DNA from: Ruegeria spongiae
GTDB taxonomy: Bacteria; Pseudomonadota; Alphaproteobacteria; Rhodobacterales; Rhodobacteraceae
Assembly: GCF_023502395.1 (NCBI RefSeq)
Contig: NZ_JAMFMB010000016.1
Span: 1 to 64,000, forward strand
Direction: 5' to 3'
Length of the DNA: 64,000 nucleotides
The position numbers and the translations under genes are program-made. Below are positions 25,403-32,609 of this stretch, piece after piece. Numbering within the stretch: position 1 is the stretch's first letter; each line of letters opens with the position of its first letter. Under the pieces are notes generated by a model. That model did not search any database. It was not told the DNA's origin and saw only the letters and a list, made by a program, of their open reading frames with translations.

Positions 25403-26419
25403 ATGTCGGACGCTCAGAACAAAAAGCGCGCAAATCTTCGGGACGTTGCAAGATCGGCGGGTGTTTCGGTGGCCACCGTGTCACGCGTTCTGAACGCCCC
25501 CGATGCGGTCAGCCCGAAGACGCGCGAAAAGGTCGAAGCTGCCATCCGCACCCTGCGCTTTGTTCCAAGCGCCGCCGCGCGGGCGATCAATTCGGGGCGC
25601 ACGCGGTTTGTCGGCGCGCTGGTTCCGACGCTCGATAATGCGATCTTTGCCCGATTTCTTGCGGCGCTTGAGCACAAGCTGGCGGAACGCCGACTATCGC
25701 TTGTGGTGGCGACCACCCACAATGACCCCGCCATCGAGGCCGAGAAAGCAAAGACGTTGGTCGATATCGGGGCCGAGGGGCTGATCGTATCAGGCATAAC
25801 TCATGACCCGGCGCTGGACGATCTTATTGAGCGCTGCCAGTTGCCGGCGATCGCAACATCTTACCATGACCCAGACTATCATTTGCCGACAGTGGGTTAT
25901 GACAACGCAGCGGCAACGGCACTGGCGCTGGATTACCTGGCGGGGCAAGGTCATCGCGACATTGCCGTCGTGCACGGCCCGCTGGCCAACAACGACCGCA
26001 CCCGCGCGCGTCTGGCCGGGCTGGATCAGGTCGATCGCGCAGTTGCGTTGCAGTTCTTCGAAACCGAGATCGCGATCCCCGGCGGCTGCCGGGCCGCGTC
26101 TGCTGTTCTTGCCGCGCACAGGCGGGTCAGCGCGATCCTGTGCTTCTCTGACGTGCTGGCGCTGGGCGTTCTGTTCGAGATGCAGCGCAACGCGGTGCGG
26201 GTGCCCGATGATCTGTCGCTTATGGGGATTGACGATCTTGCGGCATCGGCGCATTCCGAACCGGGGCTGACGACGGTGCATCTGCCGGTTTCGCGCATGG
26301 GCGAGGCATCTGCAACGGCCATTGCCGGCTGGATTGAAACGAAGGAACGGCCCGCGCCGGTGTTGCTTGCACCTGACCGGATCATTCGTGGCTCGACCGG
26401 TGCGGTCGCGTCGGGCTGA
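25403..26419 (+). CDS. LacI-family transcriptional regulator
   Basis: A 338-residue LacI/GalR-type repressor. Helix-turn-helix at about 11-32 ([20 protein letters not shown]), hinge with [12 protein letters not shown] near 56-67, then a periplasmic-binding-protein-like effector domain ending in the dimer core ([23 protein letters not shown]). Divergent from the tdm-tmo operon, with two matching palindromes in the 96-base gap, so it probably represses that operon and itself. The inducer may be TMAO or a degradation product. The Shine-Dalgarno is weak. rpmI follows in the same direction but with its own promoter. Confidence 0.88.
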   Translation: MSDAQNKKRANLRDVARSAGVSVATVSRVLNAPDAVSPKTREKVEAAIRTLRFVPSAAARAINSGRTRFVGALVPTLDNAIFARFLAALEHKLAERRLSLVVATTHNDPAIEAEKAKTLVDIGAEGLIVSGITHDPALDDLIERCQLPAIATSYHDPDYHLPTVGYDNAAATALALDYLAGQGHRDIAVVHGPLANNDRTRARLAGLDQVDRAVALQFFETEIAIPGGCRAASAVLAAHRRVSAILCFSDVLALGVLFEMQRNAVRVPDDLSLMGIDDLAASAHSEPGLTTVHLPVSRMGEASATAIAGWIETKERPAPVLLAPDRIIRGSTGAVASG

Positions 26420-26429
26420 CCCGACACAG

Positions 26430-26450
26430 GGGATTTTCGCCGGAAATCCC
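26430..26450 (+). terminator. Hairpin after the LacI-type gene
   Basis: Seven-pair stem (26430-26436 with 26444-26450) eleven bases after the regulator stop. It is followed by GAAAAACCCCC, not by T, so termination is uncertain. Confidence 0.3.
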
Positions 26451-26461
26451 GAAAAACCCCC

Positions 26462-26490
26462 TTGCCACTCAGGCCCGAGTTGCGTACATG
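26462..26490 (+). promoter_or_regulatory. Promoter of rpmI-rplT
   Basis: TTGCCA at 26462-26467 and TACATG at 26485-26490 with 17-base spacing. This would start transcription near 26497 and leave a leader of about 70 nt before rpmI. infC, which usually precedes rpmI, is absent, so a local promoter is expected. Confidence 0.45.
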
Positions 26491-26568
26491 GCGGCTCTTA
26501 TCGCGTGGCCGGCCGGAAGTGGCATGCCGAGTCGCGTGCGAACCGAACCCGAAGAACAGGAGACGGAA

Positions 26569-26769
26569 ATGCCCAAGATGAAGACCAAATCGAGCGCCAA
26601 GAAGCGCTTCAAGGTAACCGCGACCGGCAAGGTCCTCGGAGGTCAGGCCGGCAAGCGCCATGGCATGATCAAGCGGACCAAGAAGTTCATCCGTGACGCC
26701 CGCGGCAATACAACCCTTTCTGCCCCCGACGCCAAGATCGTCAAGGGCTTCATGCCCTACGACCGTTAA
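26569..26769 (+). CDS. rpmI: 50S ribosomal protein L35 (bL35)
   Basis: bL35 of 66 residues, full length. [17 protein letters not shown] and [10 protein letters not shown] are family hallmarks. A longer frame from 26488 adds 27 residues with no family match; CAGGAGACGGAA immediately before 26569 fixes the start. In many bacteria infC-rpmI-rplT is one operon; here rpmI is preceded by the LacI-type gene instead. rplT follows 14 bases later. Confidence 0.97.
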   Translation: MPKMKTKSSAKKRFKVTATGKVLGGQAGKRHGMIKRTKKFIRDARGNTTLSAPDAKIVKGFMPYDR

Positions 26770-26783
26770 GAGGAGATACCAGT

Positions 26784-27149
26784 ATGTCCCGCGTTAAAGG
26801 TGGAACCACAACCCACGCCCGCCACAAGAAGATCATCAAGGCCGCCAAAGGTTACTATGGCCGCCGCAAGAGCACCTTCAAGGTGGCAACTCAGGCCGTC
26901 GACAAGGCCAACCAATATGCGACCCGCGACCGCAAGAACCGCAAGCGCAATTTCCGCGCGCTGTGGATTCAGCGGATCAACGCCGCCGTTCGCAGCCATG
27001 ACGAAGCGCTGACCTACAGCCGCTTCATCAACGGTCTGAACCTGGCCGGTATCGAAGTGGACCGCAAGGTTCTGGCCGACTTGGCCGTGCACGAGCCCGA
27101 CGCATTTGGTGCGATCGTCGCCCAGGCACAGGCTGCTCTGGCCGCCTGA
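26784..27149 (+). CDS. rplT: 50S ribosomal protein L20 (bL20)
   Basis: bL20 of 121 residues, essential for early 50S assembly. [30 protein letters not shown] and [16 protein letters not shown] are diagnostic regions. GAGGAG precedes the ATG. In E. coli L20 represses its own operon through leader RNA; the short leader here gives no visible counterpart. It is followed by a bidirectional terminator. pheS, normally close behind, is displaced by about 2.3 kb. Confidence 0.98.
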   Translation: MSRVKGGTTTHARHKKIIKAAKGYYGRRKSTFKVATQAVDKANQYATRDRKNRKRNFRALWIQRINAAVRSHDEALTYSRFINGLNLAGIEVDRKVLADLAVHEPDAFGAIVAQAQAALAA

Positions 27150-27172
27150 TCCGGCACCACGCTACGCAGTTT

Positions 27173-27205
27173 GCAAAGGCCGCTCCATTCGGGGCGGCCT
27201 TTTGC
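27173..27205. terminator. Terminator between rplT and the HxlR-type gene
   Basis: Nine-pair stem AAAGGCCGC/GCGGCCTTT (27175-27183 with 27194-27202), extended by a G-C pair step past a bulged T. The T tracts are short in both directions. It lies between convergent genes and probably serves both. Confidence 0.7.
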
Positions 27206-27236
27206 GTTGCATGTACCCTCTGCCGGGACTGAACAG

Positions 27237-27782
27237 TTAGGGCGCGGCGAGGGTGAGGCCAATGATCTGACTGATCGCAGCCCCTGCATTCACCGTTTGA
27301 TAAAGCGGGCGCGGGGGGTGTCGGCTGATGTCGATCTCTCTGTCCATCCACTGATGCGACCGGAGATGCTGCAGCGACTGGGCCAAGGCGCGATCTGTGA
27401 TCGGCATCAGCGCGCCCTTCATTTCACTGAAATACCGGGGACGGTGACCCACTGCCAGAATCGGAACAGACCATGCGCGCCGGAGCAGCGCGCGCTCCTC
27501 CTGACCGGGAACCATCGCCCTGATCCGAGAGGCCGTTTCGGCGATTGCGATGCCCTCCTGCGTTAGTCGGAATTCGGGTCTGAGCGGATGCCCGTGGCCC
27601 GGATTGCGCTCCAGCAGGCCAAGCGCCTTCAGATGCGCGAGGCTTTGGGCAAAGGCAGTGCGCCCCGCGCCGGTCTGGGTCAGTAACGGGGCCTGTCGGC
27701 CGGGCACACCGTCATGCAAGAGGGCAAGTATGCTGAGCGACCAGGCGCGCGAGGTGATCTTGACAAGCAGGTTTATGTCCAT
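27237..27782 (-). CDS. Tandem double-domain HxlR-type winged-helix regulator
   Basis: A 181-residue protein containing two HxlR-like winged-helix units in tandem. Unit 1 (about 5-85) has ITSRAWSLSILALLHDG and FAQSLAHLKALGLLER. Unit 2 (about 95-170) has LLRRAWSVPILAVGHRP and LAQSLQHLRSHQWMDR. The repeated RAWS-x2-IL and AQSL-x2-L patterns show internal duplication; standard HxlR proteins are about 110-130 residues and dimerise. The ATG lies inside a perfect inverted repeat shared with the divergent VOC gene, and no Shine-Dalgarno is visible, so translation may be leaderless. Probably autoregulatory. Confidence 0.72.
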   Translation of the reverse strand: MDINLLVKITSRAWSLSILALLHDGVPGRQAPLLTQTGAGRTAFAQSLAHLKALGLLERNPGHGHPLRPEFRLTQEGIAIAETASRIRAMVPGQEERALLRRAWSVPILAVGHRPRYFSEMKGALMPITDRALAQSLQHLRSHQWMDREIDISRHPPRPLYQTVNAGAAISQIIGLTLAAP

Positions 27783-27812
27783 AAAGTATATCTACTATAT
27801 TTTATGGACATA
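27774..27812. promoter_or_regulatory. Perfect 12-bp inverted repeat containing both divergent start codons
   Basis: TATGTCCATAAA at 27774-27785 is repeated as TTTATGGACATA at 27801-27812, with a 15-base A/T-rich spacer. The left arm contains the HxlR-type start codon (27780-27782) and the right arm an in-frame ATG of the VOC gene (27804). Likely operator for the double HxlR protein. Confidence 0.75.
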
Positions 27813-27821
27813 GGAAAGATC

Positions 27822-28199
27822 ATGCCCGTTGCATCGCTTGAACAGACTATAACCCTCGCCATGTCCGTCCGGGACCGTCATGCCAGCGCGGACTGGTATC
27901 GCGAGATGCTTGGATTTGACCTGTTGTACCACGCCGATGACGCGGGCTGGAGCGAGCTTGCCACTCTAACCAAAGGTGTGACGCTTGGGCTGGGCGAACA
28001 GGCGGAACCGGCACCCGGCAATTCTGTTCCGGTTTTCGGGATCGCGGATATTGACGCCGCGCGCCGGGATCTGGAGGCGGCGGGCGTCAGGTTCGATGGC
28101 GACACCGAGGTGATCGAGGGTATGGTCAGCACCGCGACATTCTACGACCCGGACGGCAACGCACTGATGCTGGCCCAGGATCTGACGGGCGGCAACTGA
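27822..28199 (+). CDS. VOC/glyoxalase superfamily protein
   Basis: A 125-residue vicinal-oxygen-chelate protein: the two beta-alpha-beta-beta-beta units are seen as AMSVRDRHASADWYREMLGFDL near residues 13-34 and VFGIADIDAARRDLEAAG near 66-83, ending STATFYDPDGNALMLAQ. Probable uses are small-molecule detoxification or antibiotic binding; the substrate is unknown. AGGAAA lies just upstream of the ATG at 27822; an in-frame ATG at 27804, inside the operator, would add six residues. Divergent from, and probably controlled by, the HxlR-type gene. Convergent with the MFS gene, seven bases apart. Confidence 0.8.
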   Translation: MPVASLEQTITLAMSVRDRHASADWYREMLGFDLLYHADDAGWSELATLTKGVTLGLGEQAEPAPGNSVPVFGIADIDAARRDLEAAGVRFDGDTEVIEGMVSTATFYDPDGNALMLAQDLTGGN

Positions 28200-28206
28200 A
28201 GGCCCG

Positions 28207-29388
28207 CTAACGTGCGCCCAGCGGGCGTTGCATCACAGCACAGGCCGCCCCCGCCAACAGCATGGCAGAGGCCACCAGCAACCCATCCCCGATCTGGCCG
28301 GTATGATCTCCGATCCAGCCTGCCCCGATGGGGCCCAGAATTTGCGACATGGCAAAAACCACCGTGCAGGCGCTGATCGCCGCGCCCCAATCCGGTTGTG
28401 GCAGGTTCTGCCGCACGAAGCTGGTGATCGCGCTGGGCGGCATGAAGAAGGACAATCCGAAAACCAGCGCGGACAAAAGCAAGCCCACCGTGTTGGGCAG
28501 CAATACCGGCAGGGCCGAGCCCGCTGCGACAGCCACAAGGATCACCGCCATCGGCAGCCCGGAGGTGAAGCGTGCCAACACTCCGCGCCACAGAAACGGC
28601 GAGGCCATCACGCTCACCCCCAGCGCCACCCAGGTTGCTGCGATCAGCGCCGTGCTGATCTGGTGCGACACCATCCAGGCCGACAGGAAGGTCGGGTAGA
28701 CGATATAGCCCAGCCCGAAAAACCCGTAGCTGATCATCTGCCCCAACATCCGGCGCATTGGTGGCCTGCTGCGCGGCGCATCTTCGGTCGCGGGTGGTCT
28801 GATCTGGCCCGCCGCCCAGATCGTCATCGGCACGAAGGCCAGTGCCGCAAACCCCACCAGAAACCACGCCGTATCCCAGGATTGCGGTCCCATCACATCC
28901 AGCATCACCGGCAGGACCGCCCCGCATAGCGCCAGGCCCAGACCTCCGCCGCCCCCGAAATACAGCGCGATCGCCAGCGCGTTCCGGCGCGGGCTGTCGG
29001 TGAACATCGAGGCCGCCAGCGTGCCTCCGCAAATGAAGGACAGCGCCCCGAACACACCCGCCCCCACGCGGCAGAGCGATTGCGCCGCCAGACTCTCATC
29101 CACCCCAGTCAGCGCCAGGCTGACCGCTGTGCCCAGCGTCCCGATGACAAAAAGCCGCCCCGGCGCGACTCGTCGGATCAGCGCCATGGTCGCCACCGCA
29201 CCCGCCAGATATCCGATCGCGTTGGCGGTGTTCAGCCAGCCGGCCTGCGTATAGCTCCAATGCAGGCTTTCGCGCATCGCCGGCAGGATCAACCCGTAGG
29301 AAAACCGCCCGAACCCGTTCGAGATCGCGACGCTCAGCGCAAGTCCAAACAGCACAAGCCAGGGTCTGCTCAGATGAAAGGCGCGCAT
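28207..29388 (-). CDS. MFS transporter, YbfB/YjiJ family
   Basis: A 393-residue major facilitator with twelve predicted helices. The N-terminal AISNGFGRFSYGLILPAMRESL near residues 19-40 is typical of the YbfB/YjiJ group, which also appears in sulfite-export contexts. The reading frame continues upstream antisense to pheS, but the ATG at 29388 begins the recognisable protein. Its stop is seven bases from the VOC stop. A stem (about 28203-28209 with 28219-28225) could separate the convergent genes. The substrate is unknown. Confidence 0.82.
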   Translation of the reverse strand: MRAFHLSRPWLVLFGLALSVAISNGFGRFSYGLILPAMRESLHWSYTQAGWLNTANAIGYLAGAVATMALIRRVAPGRLFVIGTLGTAVSLALTGVDESLAAQSLCRVGAGVFGALSFICGGTLAASMFTDSPRRNALAIALYFGGGGGLGLALCGAVLPVMLDVMGPQSWDTAWFLVGFAALAFVPMTIWAAGQIRPPATEDAPRSRPPMRRMLGQMISYGFFGLGYIVYPTFLSAWMVSHQISTALIAATWVALGVSVMASPFLWRGVLARFTSGLPMAVILVAVAAGSALPVLLPNTVGLLLSALVFGLSFFMPPSAITSFVRQNLPQPDWGAAISACTVVFAMSQILGPIGAGWIGDHTGQIGDGLLVASAMLLAGAACAVMQRPLGAR

Positions 29389-29508
29389 GTTGGGGTCCCC
29401 GGTTCGGTCAGCACACCCTGCAACGCCGAACAGAGCAGCGCAATCCCGCCCCCTTGCTTTCGCGCGCTGCTGTGGTAGCAGGACGCAAGCAGAATTCAGG
29501 GGACCGTC

Positions 29509-30582
29509 ATGGACGATCTTAAGGCAAAATATCTCGGTCAGATCGCGGATGCGGGGGATGAGGACGCGCTGGAAGCGATCCGCCTTGCCGCCGTCGGCAA
29601 AAAGGGCGAAGTGGCGCTGAAAATGCGCGAACTGGGCAAGATGACCCCTGAGGAACGTCAGGTCGCAGGCCCCGCGCTGAATGCCCTGAAGGACGAGATC
29701 AACTCGGCGCTGACCGCCAAGAAAACCGCGCTGGGCGATGCCGCCCTCGATGAGCGTCTGCGCAGCGAATGGCTGGACGTGACCCTGCCAGCGCGCGACC
29801 GCCGTCAGGGCTCGATCCACCCGGTCAGCCAGGCCAGCGAGGAACTGACCGCGATTTTCGCCGAGCTTGGCTTCTCGGTGGCCGAAGGCCCCCGGATCGA
29901 GACCGACTGGCATAATTTCGACGCGCTCAACATCCCCAGCCACCACCCGGCGCGGGCCGAGATGGATACGTTCTACTTGCATCGGGTCGCGGGCGACAAC
30001 CGCCCGCCCAACGTGCTGCGCACCCATACCTCGCCGGTGCAGATCCGCTCGATGGAACTGCAGGGCGCACCGATCCGCATCATCTGTCCCGGCGGTGTCT
30101 ACCGCGCCGATTACGACCAGACCCACACGCCGATGTTCCATCAGGTCGAGGGGTTGGCCATCGACAAGGACATCTCGATGGCGAACCTGAAATGGGTGCT
30201 GGAAGAATTCGTGAAAGCCTATTTCGAGGTGGACGGGGTCGAACTGCGCTTCCGCGCCTCGCATTTCCCCTTCACCGAACCCTCGGCCGAAGTCGATATC
30301 CGCTGCTCCTGGGAAGGTGGCCAGTTGAAGATCGGCGAGGGTGACGACTGGATGGAGATCCTCGGTTCCGGCATGGTCCACCCCAAGGTGATCGCCGCTG
30401 GCGGCATCGACCCCGAGGTCTATCAGGGCTTTGCCTTTGGCATCGGCATCGACCGTCTGGCGATGCTGAAATACGGTATTCCCGATTTGCGGGCCTTCTT
30501 CGATTCCGACCTGCGCTGGCTGCGCCACTACGGGTTCGCGGCGCTGGATATGCCGAACCTGCATGGCGGTTTGTCGCGGTGA
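29509..30582 (+). CDS. pheS: Phenylalanine-tRNA ligase alpha subunit
   Basis: A 357-residue class II synthetase alpha chain: N-terminal coiled coil (about 1-90), then the catalytic core with motif 2 ([19 protein letters not shown] near residues 207-225) and motif 3 ([18 protein letters not shown] near 307-324). Together with PheT it charges tRNA-Phe. AGGGGA precedes the ATG. The stop overlaps the start of a hypothetical membrane protein (GTGA), and pheT lies about 2 kb downstream; normally the two subunits are adjacent. No attenuator is evident upstream. Confidence 0.97.
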   Translation: MDDLKAKYLGQIADAGDEDALEAIRLAAVGKKGEVALKMRELGKMTPEERQVAGPALNALKDEINSALTAKKTALGDAALDERLRSEWLDVTLPARDRRQGSIHPVSQASEELTAIFAELGFSVAEGPRIETDWHNFDALNIPSHHPARAEMDTFYLHRVAGDNRPPNVLRTHTSPVQIRSMELQGAPIRIICPGGVYRADYDQTHTPMFHQVEGLAIDKDISMANLKWVLEEFVKAYFEVDGVELRFRASHFPFTEPSAEVDIRCSWEGGQLKIGEGDDWMEILGSGMVHPKVIAAGGIDPEVYQGFAFGIGIDRLAMLKYGIPDLRAFFDSDLRWLRHYGFAALDMPNLHGGLSR

Positions 30583-30974
30583 CAGAGTGGGTCATCCCAT
30601 TTGCCTCTGGGGTGATTGCCGGTCTCGTTAGTGCTTGGGGCGCATACTTCCTTGCACTTCGTCGTGACAAAGAAGAGCGCAGGCGTGAGCGCATTATCTC
30701 GCATTTGATAGAAGCCTACAAAAATCTTGAGGATGCCACTGGAAGAAAACCGCTGCCAGAAGAAAAGAAATGGCGGGTCGAATCTTCATTGGGCGCAATT
30801 TTCCTTTTCGGCTCCAAGGAAGCGGCGGACGAAGCTAAGCGATTGACAATTGAAGTTGCGGTTGGCTCGGGAGACATGCTTTCGCTGCTGATCATACTTC
30901 GACGCGATCTGCGGAACGAGCTTGGTTTGGAGGCCCACGAAGTCGAACCAAATTTCTTGCGATTTGATCCGTGA
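30579..30974 (+). CDS. Hypothetical single-pass membrane protein inserted after pheS
   Basis: A 131-residue protein with one N-terminal membrane helix (about 5-26), a basic-acidic segment [13 protein letters not shown], and a soluble part with [21 protein letters not shown] and [20 protein letters not shown] have seen similar proteins of unknown function in varied bacteria but cannot name the family. The GTG start overlaps the pheS stop (GTGA), so translation is coupled. Base composition is visibly more A/T-rich and codon use less biased than in pheS and pheT, which suggests acquisition by transfer. Confidence 0.65.
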   Translation: MTEWVIPFASGVIAGLVSAWGAYFLALRRDKEERRRERIISHLIEAYKNLEDATGRKPLPEEKKWRVESSLGAIFLFGSKEAADEAKRLTIEVAVGSGDMLSLLIILRRDLRNELGLEAHEVEPNFLRFDP

Positions 30975-31265
30975 TATAGAACGGAGTGCAAGTTGTGGCG
31001 CGGAATCAAGGCCGATAGGCCGCCGCGCCATCGGTCGTTCATTGTGGCGCCATTGGTTCAAGCCCAATGGGCGACACCGCCCGGACGGGCTGGCGATTTG
31101 GCTGCCACCAGCGGTTCTTGTAGAAGTTGTACGGGCTTGGCAGGCATAAAGTGCGTTCTTCAACCCGGAGATCGCCATCCTGCGGTCTGGCGATGGCGCG
31201 GCTTGGTGCCTTTGCCCACAGGTTTGTGACGTGACATGGTGCGCAGGGCGGATAGGCTCCGCCTC
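30975..31265. other. Non-coding gap between hypothetical protein and esterase genes
   Basis: No reading frame here looks like a real protein. A seven-pair hairpin CCATTGG/CCAATGG with a TTCAAGC loop lies at about 31048-31068. The sequence is a plausible insertion scar beside the A/T-rich gene, but I see no repeats or integrase remnants. Confidence 0.4.
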
Positions 31266-32057
31266 ATGATCCGGTTTTTGCTCTGCCTGCTTCTGCTCAT
31301 CCCGCTCCACGCCGCTGCCAATGGCTGTCAGGGCGAGATCGCCTGTCCTTTGGGCGACCGCTCGTATCATGTGTTGGCGCCTGAGGGGTGGGACGGCCAA
31401 ACGCCTCTGCCGGTGTTGCTGCACTTCCACGGCTGGGCGCGGCAGGGGGATATCGTGGTGGGCCACCCTCGTATCGCGGGCGCGACCAAAACGCGCGGCG
31501 TGCTGCTGGTCGCCCCCAATGGCCACCGCAAGACATGGGATTTCTGGACCTCTGAGACCGAGGATGTGGGCTTTGCCAATGACGTCCTCGCGGATGTGGC
31601 CAAGCACTATCCAATCGACCCTGACCGCATTTATGTCTCAGGCTATTCCTACGGCTCGGCGATGGCGTGGCGCTACGTGTGCGAATCCGGCGATGGTGTC
31701 GCTGCCCTGCTGGCCGTCGCAGGCTCCATCCGCCAGACCGAGGACTGCACACAGGCCCCGCACGAAGTACGCCATGCGCATGGGCTGAAAGATCGGGTGA
31801 TGGATTTCCCCATGGGCCCGGACGGGGATACCACCTATCCGGTGGCGCTCTGGCGGGCGAAGCTGGGGTGCCATGAGGCCAGCCCGCAAGGCGATTGGAG
31901 CGTTGTGCCCTTCCTGACCCTGTCCCGCACCACTTGGGCTGATTGCGACGCCGGGACAGTGACGCTGGACTTGCATCCGGGCGGGCATTTCATTCCCCAT
32001 GGCTGGATCGGCTGGCAGTTGGATGAGTTGGCCGGGCGGGTCCCGACCTATCCCTGA
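31266..32057 (+). CDS. Exported esterase, LpqC/polyhydroxybutyrate-depolymerase-like
   Basis: A 263-residue alpha/beta-hydrolase with a signal peptide (about 1-18, cleavage near HAAA-NG). Oxyanion-hole region LLHFHGWARQG near residues 49-59, nucleophile elbow GYSYGSAM near 128-135, and terminal histidine in HPGGHFIPHG near 239-248. Several cysteines (CQGEIAC at the N-terminus) suggest a disulfide. Such proteins are LpqC-like esterases, sometimes called feruloyl esterases or PHB depolymerases; the substrate cannot be told. A start ten codons upstream (31236) would place charged residues before the signal peptide. Stands between pheS and pheT. Confidence 0.75.
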   Translation: MIRFLLCLLLLIPLHAAANGCQGEIACPLGDRSYHVLAPEGWDGQTPLPVLLHFHGWARQGDIVVGHPRIAGATKTRGVLLVAPNGHRKTWDFWTSETEDVGFANDVLADVAKHYPIDPDRIYVSGYSYGSAMAWRYVCESGDGVAALLAVAGSIRQTEDCTQAPHEVRHAHGLKDRVMDFPMGPDGDTTYPVALWRAKLGCHEASPQGDWSVVPFLTLSRTTWADCDAGTVTLDLHPGGHFIPHGWIGWQLDELAGRVPTYP

Positions 32058-32117
32058 GTTTGACTTCTGCCACGACCCAGGGCCAACTGCGCTCGCATCC
32101 CAAAAGGGCAGGGGTCT

Positions 32118-32528
32118 ATGAAACGCATCCTTATCGCTGGCGCTCTGGCGCTGACCGCTGGGCAGGCGGTCGCCAAGGACAGCTATCCTCCGCTGGAGCT
32201 GCTGTTGCAAACCGACAAGACGGTGGTTGGTGAACCGCTGGCCTATCCGCCGGGACAGGCCGAGATCACCATGGCGATCATCACGATGATGCCGGGTCAG
32301 AAGACACCCGCGCATCGGCATGGCGCGCCGTTGGCGGGCTACATCCTGGAAGGTGAGATCACCGTGGATTATGGCGCGGCGGGCATTCGCACCTATCTCA
32401 CTGGCGACGCGCTGGTCGAAGCAATGGGCACAGATCATGTCGGCACCAATACCGGCGACGGGATTGTGCGCATTCTTACCGTCTTTGCGGGCGCGCAAGG
32501 CACCGCAAACACCATCCTTGACGAGTAG
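32118..32528 (+). CDS. Exported cupin-domain protein
   Basis: A 136-residue protein with a signal peptide (about 1-19, cleavage VAK/AVA region) and a single cupin barrel: motif 1 PGQKTPAHRHGAPLAGYILEGE near residues 57-78 (metal ligands H64, H66, E76) and a second motif around DALVEAMGTDHVGTN. Probable metal-binding periplasmic protein of unknown substrate. It lies 60 bases after the esterase and 81 before pheT, so it may be co-transcribed with one or both. Confidence 0.75.
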   Translation: MKRILIAGALALTAGQAVAKDSYPPLELLLQTDKTVVGEPLAYPPGQAEITMAIITMMPGQKTPAHRHGAPLAGYILEGEITVDYGAAGIRTYLTGDALVEAMGTDHVGTNTGDGIVRILTVFAGAQGTANTILDE

Positions 32529-32609
32529 CCCCGCGCAGCCCTTCCACCGGCGGGATTTATCCGTTACACGGCGCTGCGACAGGACCAATCAACCGGCGGA
32601 TCACGACCA

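Noticed and set aside
31048-31080. T-arm-like sequence (stem ATTGG/CCAAT with loop TTCAAGC) in the pheS-pheT interval, possibly a tRNA 3' end or attachment site
   Set aside because: No acceptor, D or anticodon arms can be built around it and no CCA end follows; the seven-pair stem extends beyond a T arm. No integrase or duplicate copy is visible.
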